Shown: positions 1 to 9,311 of the stretch, in pieces
How the letters are laid out: every line of letters begins with the position of its first letter
How positions within the stretch are numbered: position 1 is the stretch's first letter
Source: JBIOHP01 sp044449065
GTDB lineage: Bacteria; Bacteroidota; Ignavibacteria; UBA10030; SZUA-254
Assembly: GCA_044449065.1 (NCBI GenBank)
Contig: JBIOHP010000006.1
Coordinates: 62,001 to 126,000 of the forward strand
DNA length: 64,000 nucleotides
Reading direction: 5' to 3'
Translations under genes and position numbers: made by a program
Notes under the pieces: generated by a model
What the model was told of the DNA's origin: nothing
Database searches by the model: none
Seen by the model: only the letters and a program-made list of their open reading frames with translations

Positions 1-63
1 GGCATTGCAGCAAGCCGCGCGATTGGGGAGCAGGTCTGCCCAACAGACACTTATGAAGGATAA
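1..63 (+). CDS. 3' end of an unidentified gene (partial)
   Basis: Frame 1 is open from the window edge to a TAA at 61-63 and encodes 20 residues (GIAASRAIGEQ...DTYEG). It could be the tail of an upstream gene on the same strand as the next CDS. Too little is present to name a family, and a short open frame at an edge can occur by chance. Confidence 0.3.
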   Translation, partial: GIAASRAIGEQVCPTDTYEG

Positions 64-126
64 CGGGAAATGGTAATGGTTATCTATTCTTCGAATTCAT
101 AGCCCGATATCACCGCAAACTTATTT

Positions 127-157
127 TTTGAGCCGATTAAAAAATAGATTATATTTG
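127..157 (+). promoter_or_regulatory. Candidate promoter for the TPR membrane protein
   Basis: TTTG at 127-130 is followed after 19 bases by TATATTTG at 150-157, which fits the Bacteroidetes sigma consensus (TTTG ... TAnnTTTG). The same bases can be read as a sigma70-like promoter, TTGAGC (128-133), 16 bases, TATATT (150-155). The start codon lies about 85 bases downstream. No transcript data were available. Confidence 0.45.
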
Positions 158-241
158 TATCCACAAAACAATAGCAGTTTTTTGAACCGCCGTCGAGGTC
201 AAAGGCAATTTATGAAAATATTATAAAATAAAATTACCGAA

Positions 242-2263
242 ATGAAATCTCCCTACGTAACCGTTGCCCTTGCGTTCGCATTGGCATTTGCAGTACTCGA
301 TGCGGCGGGATATTTTTTCCCCGGCAGTATGAACTGGGGTTATCATTTTATCGGGTTTCTTCCGCCGATCTATGCAATTGTTCTTTTTATGGTTGGAATC
401 GCGGGTGTTACAGCGGCGCTGAATCGGGATATTCAACCATGGATAATGCGCGGTCAAATGTGGATGAATAATAAACCCTACGAATTTTTAATCGTAACGG
501 TCGTGTTGTTTATAACCGCCGCCACAATTTTCCGGATTACCGTTCCTCTTCTCGGCGACGGTTTTTATATCGTTAAACATTATGCAGACGTCAGTCGCGG
601 AGATGCTCCGTTAGATCCCCGCAATGAACCTCTTGCGACGTTCCTCTTTTACACGTTTATGAATATTCTGGGAAAGCCCGGCTACCATACTCTTTTAGAC
701 GGTTTTTTCTACGGCGAGATGCTTCTTGGAGTTGTTTTCCTTTTGACGTCGTATGTGATCGTAAAAAATTTATTGAACGATTCCCAGCCGCGATTGTTGG
801 CTTTTATATTTTTGGCGACACTTCCCTACATGCAATTATATTTCGGGTATGTCGAAAACTATTCCCTTGTGCTCACTCTGCTTGCGCTCTATATAGCATC
901 CGCGGTGCTTATTTATCGGGATAAGATTCCTTTTTATGCGGCAGCGGTTCTTTTCATTCTCAATTTCTCAGCCCACTACCTGACATTGCTCCTGTTCCCC
1001 TCGTTTATCTATCTTATGTATTGCTGCTATCAGCGGAAGAAATACCGCGATGTATTGATTGGAGACGCAATTATTCTCAGTTCGGTAGGATTGCTGGTGA
1101 TTCTCGTGGGAGGCGATGTTGCCAGGCTCATACCATCGGCGCCATATCATCATTATCTTTCGTTATCAAAGCCGAAAGAAACTTTGGAACAGGCAAGCCA
1201 GGCATACATATTGTTGTCGCCATACCATGTGCTGGATTTATTAAACTATGCTCTTCTGATGACGCCGGCTATTTTCGCGTTGATTGGTATGCGAATAGTG
1301 CAAAAGGAGAACTATCTCTCCGGTCCGCGAAACAAAGAACATAAATTCTTAGGCATTGCATTGATTCCGATTATCCTTTTTCTCTTCGTCGTAAAATTTG
1401 ATCTTGGCGCTGCTCGCGACTGGGATGTTATCGCTCCCTATTTTTTTATAGCGGCAATTCTTGCCCTGAGTATGTTCTACGAATATCCGGTAACGGGCGG
1501 GGAAAAAGCAATCACAATTATTTTGCTCATCTCGGTTGTTCAATCGATGCTGATGTTTTCGCTTAATTCGACTTCGGAGGCGAGCATTAAGAGATACAAA
1601 AGTCTTTTTGATCGAAGAAATACTTCTCAGAACGCGTATTATAACGGTTCACTCTATTTAGCATATTATTATCATCAGGTGAATAATACAGATGGAGCCA
1701 TTACTGTTTGGAAAGACTATTCAAATGCATTTCCCCCCGATGAAAGAGCTTATGCAAATATTCTTACCAATGTCGGCAACCTCGAAAATCCTTCCATGGA
1801 TATTATCCTTGCTACGTACAAACGATGGCTCGCGCTTAACCCGGATAACGCGGGCTTAAAAAAAGAATTTGCTGATTTACTCAATAATGCAGGCAACGCT
1901 TGCTTTGAAAAAGAAAAGTTGCGCGAGGCGGCTGCGTTTTATCTTGAAGCGCTAAAAATCGATTCTCTGAGACCTGTCCTCTATAATAATCTTGGAAGCG
2001 TGTACGCGCAGCAAGGACATACGGATGATGCGATCGGCCTTTTTCAGAATGCTATCCAATTAGACACCACATATGCAGATGCTTATTATAACCTCGGCAA
2101 TGCATTTAGCGATAAGAAAGAAAGCAGTAAGGCGAATATTTGTTATCAATTTGCCGCGCAATATGGAAATCAGGATGCCGCGAAGATTCTCGAAGAAAAA
2201 AATTCAAAATCGCAGCGGAAGAGTCAAATTTCCAAGCCGGATACCGCTGCCAGCCGGCAATAA
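242..2263 (+). CDS. Multi-pass membrane protein (GT-C glycosyltransferase-like) with C-terminal TPRs
   Basis: The 673-residue product has roughly ten hydrophobic segments over residues 1-460, then a soluble tail with TPR motifs at about 545-645 (YNNLGSVYAQQG, YYNLGNAFSDK). The first large outer loop carries LGDGFY and DPRNEP, an acidic layout like that of GT-C (PMT/ArnT-type) enzymes, which move sugars from lipid carriers. That role is inferred from topology; no family signature was certain. The gene is convergent with the S41 protease, with only 38 bases between the stop codons. The tail after residue 650 is basic and serine-rich. Confidence 0.6.
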   Translation: MKSPYVTVALAFALAFAVLDAAGYFFPGSMNWGYHFIGFLPPIYAIVLFMVGIAGVTAALNRDIQPWIMRGQMWMNNKPYEFLIVTVVLFITAATIFRITVPLLGDGFYIVKHYADVSRGDAPLDPRNEPLATFLFYTFMNILGKPGYHTLLDGFFYGEMLLGVVFLLTSYVIVKNLLNDSQPRLLAFIFLATLPYMQLYFGYVENYSLVLTLLALYIASAVLIYRDKIPFYAAAVLFILNFSAHYLTLLLFPSFIYLMYCCYQRKKYRDVLIGDAIILSSVGLLVILVGGDVARLIPSAPYHHYLSLSKPKETLEQASQAYILLSPYHVLDLLNYALLMTPAIFALIGMRIVQKENYLSGPRNKEHKFLGIALIPIILFLFVVKFDLGAARDWDVIAPYFFIAAILALSMFYEYPVTGGEKAITIILLISVVQSMLMFSLNSTSEASIKRYKSLFDRRNTSQNAYYNGSLYLAYYYHQVNNTDGAITVWKDYSNAFPPDERAYANILTNVGNLENPSMDIILATYKRWLALNPDNAGLKKEFADLLNNAGNACFEKEKLREAAAFYLEALKIDSLRPVLYNNLGSVYAQQGHTDDAIGLFQNAIQLDTTYADAYYNLGNAFSDKKESSKANICYQFAAQYGNQDAAKILEEKNSKSQRKSQISKPDTAASRQ

Positions 2264-2301
2264 TTTACACTACCAGAGTATTACAGAAAATATATATAGT
2301 A

Positions 2302-3990
2302 TTATTTTCCGTGTTCTCGCAGCGTCAACAGGCGATCGTAGTTTATCGAACTGGATAAAACAGATTCCGCCCCATTAATCTGGATATCATCCTTCGCGCT
2401 CATAGCGATTCTTCCCTTCTCACCCGAAGAACGAGTCGCAAGCTCCGCCATCAGCTCATGTTTGATTTCACTGAGATGCTTCTGGAACGCATTCACCTTT
2501 TCATTTACAAGTTCTCTTTGCAAATGCTCAATCTCGCTCCGTACCGATGAACCGTATTTTTCCATGCCGGCAATTTGCTGTAATTCTAATACCTTTTTCT
2601 CTCCATCATCCTGGTAGGTGAATCCATCCTGTTCAATGAAATTTTTAAATTGTCCGAGAAGCGTCGAATCGGTTTCAAACGCGTTGAGGTCGTTTTTATG
2701 CAATCCGGCATATTTCGTCGCAAACTTGAAGTAGATAAGTTTACGCAATAATTCCCGGTTCAACGTGCTTGCCTGGGGGAGTTCTATGATAGAATCTGGA
2801 GTAATGCCTCCGTGCTCGTATACATGCCTTCCCGAAATAGTTTTAAATTCATGCCGTGCGCTGTCGGCGGTTATGGCAAATGATCCATTTGTATCCCGGC
2901 GAGAATAATCGATCTCCTGAATACAGCGACCGCTGGGAGTGTAATATTTTGCCGTTGTGATTTTTAATTGCGTGTTGTACGGAAGCGGCGTTATCGTCTG
3001 CACAAGTCCCTTTCCAAAACTCCGTGTTCCCATAATGACGCCCCTGTCAAGATCTTGAATCGCCCCGGCAACGATCTCGCTCGCGCTGGCTGATCCGTGA
3101 TTGGTGAGAACGACCATGGGCGTGTTGGGGAGGATCGGATCCTCGGTTGAAAAATATTTCTTCTCGGATTCCGGCTGCCGTCCCTTTGTGCTGACAATGA
3201 GACTTCCTCTCGGAACGAATTTTTCCACCACGTCAACGGCGGCGTCAAGCAGTCCGCCCGGGTTATCCCTCAAATCTAAAATTATTCCATTGATGGGACC
3301 CTTCAATTTCAGATCCTGAATCGCCATTCGAACTTCCTCGCCTGCGTTGCGTGAAAAATGCTCCAGCTTGATATAGGCGGTGCCCTGTTCAATAAAATCC
3401 GCGTAACTGACATTTTTCACCTGAACCTGTTCGCGGATCACGGTAAATTCCAGCGGCGCGGCTTCTCCATCACGCTCGATCTTAAGGTGAACTTCCGTGC
3501 CCACTTCACCGCGGGTCATGGGGCGGATGGCGTCGGGTTTTGTGCCGATGACCGGTTTGCCATCGATGGCAAGAATGCGATCTCCGGGTAAAATTCCTTG
3601 CTGTTGCGCTGAGTATCCCTCCATTACGGACATGACAGTGATATAGCCATCCCGTACGCCGATTGTCACCCCGATACCGCCATACGCACCGTTGGTGATA
3701 AGATCGACCTCGTCGCCTTCAGTTTCGCTGATGAAATTTGTGTAAGGATCGAGCGTCGCTAATAAACCATCGATTCCCGATTCCATAAATTTTGACGGAT
3801 CGACGGCGTCGACATAATTTATCGAAATTTCTTTATACACATGACCAAGTATATCCAAACTCTTATTGACCTTGAAAAAGTAATCATCCTGGGCAGGTTT
3901 AAACGATACCGTGAGTATCGAAACTGTAACTATCGTTAAAATCAAAAATAGCGTTCTGTGTTTGCTGATCTTTCCGATCATTTGCTTCAT
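2302..3990 (-). CDS. S41 family carboxyl-terminal processing protease (CtpA/Prc type)
   Basis: This 562-residue protein has an N-terminal membrane anchor (residues 13-30), a PDZ domain (about 100-185, with GGIGVTIG and LPGDRILAIDGKPV) and an S41 peptidase domain. The catalytic residues read as Ser302 in GSASASE, Lys327 in FGKG and Gln331, with the 25- and 4-residue spacing of CtpB. It should trim C-termini of periplasmic proteins. The C-terminal 130 residues are helical and charged. It lies alone between a convergent gene and a repeat element. Confidence 0.93.
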   Translation of the reverse strand: MKQMIGKISKHRTLFLILTIVTVSILTVSFKPAQDDYFFKVNKSLDILGHVYKEISINYVDAVDPSKFMESGIDGLLATLDPYTNFISETEGDEVDLITNGAYGGIGVTIGVRDGYITVMSVMEGYSAQQQGILPGDRILAIDGKPVIGTKPDAIRPMTRGEVGTEVHLKIERDGEAAPLEFTVIREQVQVKNVSYADFIEQGTAYIKLEHFSRNAGEEVRMAIQDLKLKGPINGIILDLRDNPGGLLDAAVDVVEKFVPRGSLIVSTKGRQPESEKKYFSTEDPILPNTPMVVLTNHGSASASEIVAGAIQDLDRGVIMGTRSFGKGLVQTITPLPYNTQLKITTAKYYTPSGRCIQEIDYSRRDTNGSFAITADSARHEFKTISGRHVYEHGGITPDSIIELPQASTLNRELLRKLIYFKFATKYAGLHKNDLNAFETDSTLLGQFKNFIEQDGFTYQDDGEKKVLELQQIAGMEKYGSSVRSEIEHLQRELVNEKVNAFQKHLSEIKHELMAELATRSSGEKGRIAMSAKDDIQINGAESVLSSSINYDRLLTLREHGK

Positions 3991-4047
3991 AATGTTAATC
4001 CTATATTATTATATTCGTTAAAATTCTGTTTTTCATACTGAGTGGCC

Positions 4048-4176
4048 GGGGTCGTCTGAAAAGAAAGTATTAGTCATCCTGAACTTGTTTCAGGATCCAA
4101 TAATTGGTAGAAAAAGATGCTGAAACGAGTTCAGCATGACTCAGTGAAATGGGAGAGGTTCTTTTCAGACGACCCC
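4048..4176. repeat. 129-bp MITE-like element with 18-bp perfect terminal inverted repeats
   Basis: GGGGTCGTCTGAAAAGAA at 4048-4065 is repeated as its exact reverse complement at 4159-4176. Inside lies a second inverted pair of about 25 bases (GTCATCCTGAAC..., from 4073, and ...GTTCAGCATGAC, ending near 4141) matching at 22 of 25 positions. There is no coding capacity, and I see no clear target-site duplication. The right end is one base from the tmk stop codon, so the element forms the 3' region of the tmk transcript. The inner motif resembles dispersed repeats of environmental genomes, from memory only. Confidence 0.75.
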
Positions 4177-4177
4177 G

Positions 4178-4807
4178 TTATTTCTCTGCCTTGAAGGAGA
4201 ACCGCGAGGAGACAATCTGCCAGATATGTTCATGCACAACTTCGGTTGATTTGTTCCCATCAATAGGAATAATTCTCTGCGGCAGCTCCCCGGCAAGCGT
4301 TAGATATCCTTTACGAACCTTCTCGTAAAACTCGCTCCCCGAGGATTCCATCCGGTCTGCCTTGATGCCCGCTCGGATTTTCCTTTGTATCAATTCATCC
4401 ATGGTCACATCAATAAACAACGTTAAATCAGGCGTCGTTCCGTCGGTGGAGATTCTGTTGATTGCATGAATTTCCGCAAGATCAAGCCCCCTGCCGTACC
4501 CCTGGTATGCGGTCGTTGAATCAAAAAACCGGTCACAGATGACAACTTTTCCCTCGCGGAGAGCGGGTTGGATGACCTCCGTAATAAGCTGAGTTCTTGC
4601 CGCGGAAAATAAAAAAAGCTCGGCTTTCATGCTCATAGCATGATACTTAGTATCAAGAAGAATCTCGCGGACTTTTTCCGAGATAACTGTTCCACCGGGT
4701 TCGCGCAAAAAGACCACCTGTTTTCCGGTTTGTTCAAGCTGTTTGGCAAGCAAAATTGCCTGCGTGGTCTTCCCCGAAGAATCAAGTCCTTCAAAAGTGA
4801 TAAACAT
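4178..4807 (-). CDS. tmk: Thymidylate kinase
   Basis: It converts dTMP to dTDP. The frame is open to 4870, but I choose the ATG at 4807 because MFITFEGLDSSGKT is the usual family N-terminus; this gives 209 residues, the normal size. The P-loop GLDSSGKTT, the DRF motif (VICDRFFDSTTAYQG) and the LID region (RAGIKADRME) are visible. The stop codon abuts the terminal inverted repeat of the neighbouring element. It is divergent from the ECF sigma gene. Confidence 0.95.
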   Translation of the reverse strand: MFITFEGLDSSGKTTQAILLAKQLEQTGKQVVFLREPGGTVISEKVREILLDTKYHAMSMKAELFLFSAARTQLITEVIQPALREGKVVICDRFFDSTTAYQGYGRGLDLAEIHAINRISTDGTTPDLTLFIDVTMDELIQRKIRAGIKADRMESSGSEFYEKVRKGYLTLAGELPQRIIPIDGNKSTEVVHEHIWQIVSSRFSFKAEK

Positions 4808-4892
4808 ACTCAATGTATTTGAAAAATGGTTGAATTTTAAGTTAAACAAAAGGGGATAATATATCAACATTTTGCGTAAAAATTCCCCCTTG

Positions 4893-4923
4893 TTTGCACG
4901 TCTCTCATTTTTTCCGTACTTTG
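4893..4923 (+). promoter_or_regulatory. Weak candidate promoter for the ECF sigma gene
   Basis: TTTG (4893-4896) is followed after 20 bases by TACTTTG (4917-4923), one base short of the Bacteroidetes TAnnTTTG box. The start codon at 4952 is 28 bases further. No SD stronger than AGG is seen before the ATG. Confidence 0.3.
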
Positions 4924-4951
4924 ACGAAGTTTAGATTAAATCATTAGGTAA

Positions 4952-5620
4952 ATGCCGTCGAAAAATAGGAAACCAACCCGTCGCGTAGCCAAAACCCGTC
5001 TCCGTGCCCCCGCCGTCTATCCCATCCCGGAGCATAAACGAGAATCGCGGAACGAGGATATCGAGCTTATCCACGCGGCGCTGAAAGGCAACCAACCAGC
5101 GTTCCGGCGCCTGATGAAAAAATATTACGCTTCGCTCTATAATCTCATTTACCGGTTGGTGCGCAATAAAGACGAGGTGGAAGACCTCACGCAGGAAGCG
5201 TTCGTGAAAGCGTTCGCCTCCCTCAAATTCTTCAACGAAGAATACGCCTTTTCCACATGGCTCTATAAGATCGCTTCCAATAACACCATCGATTATATCC
5301 GGAAGAAAAAATTGGAAACATTTTCCATCGATAAGCCCATCGCCTCGGACGACAGCGATTACAAATTTGAATTGCCTGATACTACCTACGAGCCGGATAA
5401 GGACATCATCCGCCGGCAGCGTTCCCTGCTTATCTCGCAGGCAATTGAAAAACTTCCCGAAAAATATAAAAAAGTCATCCTGCTGCGGCATGTTGACGAG
5501 TATGACTACGCCGAAATAGCCAAAATGCTCAAACTCCCCATCGGGACGGTGAAAGCCCATATCTTCCGTGCGCGGGAACTCCTCTATAAAGCCCTCCGTG
5601 ATTCGATCCATCACTACTGA
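4952..5620 (+). CDS. RNA polymerase sigma factor, ECF (sigma-70) family
   Basis: The 222-residue protein has a basic 40-residue N-terminal extension, a region 2 (YYASLYNLIYRLVRNKDEVEDLTQEAF, STWLYKIASNN) and a region 4 helix-turn-helix (LPEKYKKVILLRHVDEYDYAEIAKML, GTVKAHIFRAR). This is RpoE-type architecture, so it should direct RNA polymerase to an envelope or stress regulon. The next gene starts 39 bases downstream on the same strand and encodes a membrane-anchored beta protein. No recognisable anti-sigma gene adjoins it, which is unusual for ECF sigmas but common for SigE-like ones in this group. Confidence 0.93.
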   Translation: MPSKNRKPTRRVAKTRLRAPAVYPIPEHKRESRNEDIELIHAALKGNQPAFRRLMKKYYASLYNLIYRLVRNKDEVEDLTQEAFVKAFASLKFFNEEYAFSTWLYKIASNNTIDYIRKKKLETFSIDKPIASDDSDYKFELPDTTYEPDKDIIRRQRSLLISQAIEKLPEKYKKVILLRHVDEYDYAEIAKMLKLPIGTVKAHIFRARELLYKALRDSIHHY

Positions 5621-5659
5621 AACATCGGACTTTCTTTATCGTATAGTAAAGATAGAGTC

Positions 5660-6571
5660 ATGACACAATCGACAAAATATTCAATAATTGCCCTTCTTTG
5701 CTGCATTTCCGCCATTTGTCTATTTACTGCGCTGCGGTTTTACAACAGTAAATCTTCTAAAGTCATCCAGATGAAGGATGAGCGGGAATTGAAGGTTACC
5801 ATGGAAGCCGGGTACGGAAATCTGTATATTTCGAAGGGACAAAGCTCAATCGTATTGAACGCCGATATGGAATCGGACAGCAGGATCGATCTTGAAAATT
5901 GCATCGATTACAGCGTGAGAGACCATGTCGGCTATTTGAACATGTCGATGGATTGCAAGCGGAGCGGAGATGAAGAGCCGGTACGCCATCATAAATCGAT
6001 TCATTTCGATAACCTCGATTCGCGAAGCTGGTATTGCCAGTTCACTGACGCTGTCCCAATCGCGTTCGATATTGAGCTGGGACTTGGAAAGGGCGATATC
6101 AACATGACGGACCTCGACGTGAAGGATTTTAGTCTCTCGACGGGCGCAAGCTCGGTGAAGTTGAAATTCACAAAACCGAATAAAGAAACAATCGAGGACA
6201 TGAACCTTGAAGCGGGCGTGAGCAAGTTTACCGCGGAAGGTTTGTGCTACGCACGGTTCCATCATCTGCGGTTTGAAGGCGGCGTGGGAAGCTACACACT
6301 CGATTTTGGGGGAGACCTTGATAGAGAAGTCGACGCCGATCTTGAGGTCGGATTGGGAACGTTAACCATCGTGATACCGGAAAATATCGGCGCAAAAATC
6401 TATTACGAGAAAAGCTGGATCGCTCACCTCGATCTTCCGAACGATATTGAAGAATCCGGTCGGGATGACAACACCTACTACAGCCCCAATTACGAACGCG
6501 CTCACGGAAAATTAAACCTGCACATCGACGCCGGCATGGGAAGCGTCAAAATTCGCAGGTCAAACGACTAA
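5660..6571 (+). CDS. Membrane-anchored 'toast-rack'/LiaF-like beta-repeat protein
   Basis: This 303-residue product has one N-terminal hydrophobic segment (residues 8-25), then a beta-rich body with repeating blocks such as LSTGASSVKLKF, LEAGVSKFTAEG, FEGGVGSYTLDFGG and LEVGLGTLTIVIP. Such blocks are typical of the C-terminal domain of LiaF/DUF2154 'toast-rack' proteins. The exact job is unknown; a cell-envelope or stress-sensing role is inferred from the ECF sigma gene just upstream. It probably faces the periplasm. Confidence 0.7.
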   Translation: MTQSTKYSIIALLCCISAICLFTALRFYNSKSSKVIQMKDERELKVTMEAGYGNLYISKGQSSIVLNADMESDSRIDLENCIDYSVRDHVGYLNMSMDCKRSGDEEPVRHHKSIHFDNLDSRSWYCQFTDAVPIAFDIELGLGKGDINMTDLDVKDFSLSTGASSVKLKFTKPNKETIEDMNLEAGVSKFTAEGLCYARFHHLRFEGGVGSYTLDFGGDLDREVDADLEVGLGTLTIVIPENIGAKIYYEKSWIAHLDLPNDIEESGRDDNTYYSPNYERAHGKLNLHIDAGMGSVKIRRSND

Positions 6572-6663
6572 TACCCTTCCATAATCACAGCCGGTATGAA
6601 AACGCCAGGCTGTCATCCAATCTAATTTCAACGTAATCCATTTTGCATTGAGGTGAGGAGATT

Positions 6664-6696
6664 GTTACTCCCGACTGCGGTCGGGATCGCAATGAC
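6664..6696. repeat. Short intergenic hairpin repeat
   Basis: A REP-like segment reads GTTACTCCCGACTGCGGTC and on to GCAATGAC. It contains the perfect stem TCCCGAC/GTCGGGA (6669-6675 and 6680-6686). It lies between the convergent toast-rack gene and the CHAT lipoprotein gene, so it may help end both transcripts, although no T-run follows. Confidence 0.5.
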
Positions 6697-6715
6697 GATC
6701 CCACTAAGTTTGTCA

Positions 6716-9307
6716 TTACTTCCCGAATAAATAATATAATCCCCACTGGCGGGGGGATGAATATTCATGATCCGCCGAAAGTTTCCTCATTGCCTGGGTA
6801 TAGGCGTCCTTCGCGCTTAAGCCATTCAATAATCCTGTATAGAATAATTCTCCAAAATATTTTTTGCTCTTGTGGTCTCCCTGCCAGAATGTGCCTATGA
6901 ATGTCCCCGATCCGTTTACCAGAGATATGAACGGCACATACCGCGCCATTCCTCCGGGGATTGACGATATATTGCTGAAGAGCAGCGTTCCGGGCGGCGT
7001 GATGGAGAATAAATTGCCGATAGGGATATCCTGCAATCCCGAATTCGTCGTTCGGTCGGAGAGCGTGAAGCTGCACCCTTCAGGATTTGCCGGTATCACG
7101 GTGAGGTCGCTGCAAATATGCAGAAGATCGCAGGTAACTGAACTCAGATTCGCGAGGGTTGCCGATGTGTCAAAAAATAATTTTGCGTTGGTGGTAAACG
7201 CCCTGATATCTTTCAGCTCATACTCCACGTCCCACCCGGTCCGTCCCGGGTGACCGATTCCGGCAACTTGCTCCGTCCTTCGTTCAGCCGGAGAATCGAA
7301 CAGCAACACAGCCGAACTCGGAAGATAATGGACATCGAATTTCCCGATGAGGGGGCCGGATTCGCCGCGCAGTGTGTGTACCGGCAGCCAACTCAGAGAT
7401 TTGTTTTGAATGAAATAGAGTTTTGTAATCCCGTCGATCACCGGCAGAACAGGCGATATGAAATGCGAGTAGAGAATTGCGGAGAGAGAATTTATTCTTC
7501 CGGTTGCACCCTGCAGCGCCGCCCTGGTCATATTTGAATCCGTTGAGCCGGTCAATCCTTCGTACTCATTCACTAGCGAGCGGAGGTATTCCCGTTCCAC
7601 GACCGACCTCCGGATGAACGATGTATCGTGTTTAACCACAATGGCATACAGCGCTTTGGAAAGAGGAACATAAACGATAACTGCGGCATCCTTCGGCAGC
7701 GAATCCTGCGTCTGTTTTATCGATAACATCTTCGTGTAAAATAACCATTGGTATTTTTCGGGCAACGAATGTTTATCGCTCGGAGCCGGGTTTGAAGTAT
7801 CGGGAACGGCGCCATCCCGGTCTGACAAGTTATGTATGCGTTCAATATCGTCGGCTCCTCCCGTCTGCAATTCTTCCAAGATTTCCCTCTGGGCTAAGAT
7901 GTGTTTGCAATAGTTCCATTGGAGTTGAGTGATCTCCGTACTATAACCGGCGTGGTTTGAATTAACCGGAAGCTGCAGAAAAAATTCCCGAAAATCCTGC
8001 AGGTTATCTAGTTCCGCCAACTCAAATGCATCCTGAGCATTTCCCACCGAACATAAGATGGACATGGGGGCATCATACCAATCCGAGCGTTCTTCCTCCA
8101 TGAATGCCGCCATCACCGATGAAGCGATCCCCTCGCGGGTTAACATGGGATTCCGTTTAAACCCATCGAACGCTTCGCGGTAGTGCCGGAGCGCCGCCAG
8201 AAGCAGTCCGCGATTCTCCAGAATTTTTCCCGTTAAAAAATGTCCGTAGGGTTCTCCCGTAGCGCAGCCGTTCTCCTTGTATTCGCGGATAGTTTTTTCG
8301 CATTCTTCGTCATACCTCGTGGAATCGCGGGATTGTTTCCGCTGGTTGAGCCATTCACATGCGATCGTTTGCAGTGAAAGTATTTCTTCCACCGGTAAAT
8401 AATGGATTTTTTTTGCCTGTCCCAGGGCGTCCAGGTAATATCTTGTGGCATCCTCGATTTTTCCCGTTCTCATCGATAAATTCCCTAAAGAGGCGAGCAC
8501 TTCCAATCTCATCGGAGTATTCTCATAGAAATTTAATAACGATAACGCCTGTGTATAGGATCGCAGCGCGCTATCAAGCTGGTGCTGCTCCTGTTTCACG
8601 TCTCCCCACAACAATAACGTCCGGAGTAATGATACGGAATCGTTTCTCATAGCAGCCGTCAGGCGCCATGAGCTGTACAAACCTGTTAGTTCATTCAACC
8701 GCTTGGACTTTAACAGCAAATCAAACCGGGCTTCGTACAAATTTCGTTCTTTGGCGTTGCCAAGCCATTTTCGGTTGATTGAATCGAGCGTATCCAGCGT
8801 TCGTTCTTCCTCCGGATATTTTCCCATAGCGTGCTGGGCGGCGCGGACAATTTCGAACGAGGCAAACGCATTTTCCCAATCTGAAAGCCATACGCTGATT
8901 GTTGCAGCGTCGGACGCGTTGGAGATCGCCTGTTTATGGAGATTTGCCTTGAGATAGAATTCCGCCAGCGATAATTTCCCGCGGCTTTCTAATTTCCTGT
9001 CACCGCTGGAATGCGCGATAGATATCGCCTGCTGGAAAGCGGGGGCAACGCTGTCATATTCCCCCATCCTGTCATTTATATAACCGAGGAGTAAATAATC
9101 TTCCGTGAGTGCGGAATCTTTTTGTTGTTCGATGTTCAGCGAGATTGAATTTTGGAGGAATTTTTGCGCATCCTCATATTTACGTTCTCCGATTGAGGCA
9201 ACCGCCTGCCGGTACAACGAGTCTGCGGTAGTATCATTCTTCTTCCGCCAGCAGCCGGTTAGCAGGAAACAGAGACAGATGATATAAGATACATGCCAAA
9301 CTCGCAT
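6716..9307 (-). CDS. TPR lipoprotein with a catalytically degenerate CHAT domain
   Basis: The frame is open to 9325 (869 residues). The internal ATG at 9307 gives a better lipoprotein signal (MRVWHVSYIICLCFLLTGC, lipobox LLTGC) and avoids overlap with the upstream gene. Residues ~30-430 are TPR helices and the C-terminal ~250 a CHAT fold (LSWLPVHTLRGESGPL, FWQGDHKSKKYFGELFYTGL). In a normal CHAT peptidase the catalytic His and Cys lie in LHxATHG and LSAC. Here they read LHICSDL and LFSNI (869-residue numbering: Asp740, Ile786), so peptidase activity is unlikely. A scaffold or sensor role on the membrane is inferred. Confidence 0.75.
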   Translation of the reverse strand: MRVWHVSYIICLCFLLTGCWRKKNDTTADSLYRQAVASIGERKYEDAQKFLQNSISLNIEQQKDSALTEDYLLLGYINDRMGEYDSVAPAFQQAISIAHSSGDRKLESRGKLSLAEFYLKANLHKQAISNASDAATISVWLSDWENAFASFEIVRAAQHAMGKYPEEERTLDTLDSINRKWLGNAKERNLYEARFDLLLKSKRLNELTGLYSSWRLTAAMRNDSVSLLRTLLLWGDVKQEQHQLDSALRSYTQALSLLNFYENTPMRLEVLASLGNLSMRTGKIEDATRYYLDALGQAKKIHYLPVEEILSLQTIACEWLNQRKQSRDSTRYDEECEKTIREYKENGCATGEPYGHFLTGKILENRGLLLAALRHYREAFDGFKRNPMLTREGIASSVMAAFMEEERSDWYDAPMSILCSVGNAQDAFELAELDNLQDFREFFLQLPVNSNHAGYSTEITQLQWNYCKHILAQREILEELQTGGADDIERIHNLSDRDGAVPDTSNPAPSDKHSLPEKYQWLFYTKMLSIKQTQDSLPKDAAVIVYVPLSKALYAIVVKHDTSFIRRSVVEREYLRSLVNEYEGLTGSTDSNMTRAALQGATGRINSLSAILYSHFISPVLPVIDGITKLYFIQNKSLSWLPVHTLRGESGPLIGKFDVHYLPSSAVLLFDSPAERRTEQVAGIGHPGRTGWDVEYELKDIRAFTTNAKLFFDTSATLANLSSVTCDLLHICSDLTVIPANPEGCSFTLSDRTTNSGLQDIPIGNLFSITPPGTLLFSNISSIPGGMARYVPFISLVNGSGTFIGTFWQGDHKSKKYFGELFYTGLLNGLSAKDAYTQAMRKLSADHEYSSPRQWGLYYLFGK

Positions 9308-9311
9308 CAAT

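Noticed and set aside
4931..5614. 227-codon minus-strand open frame opposite the ECF sigma gene
   Set aside because: The sigma factor is certain; the antisense product has no recognisable family.
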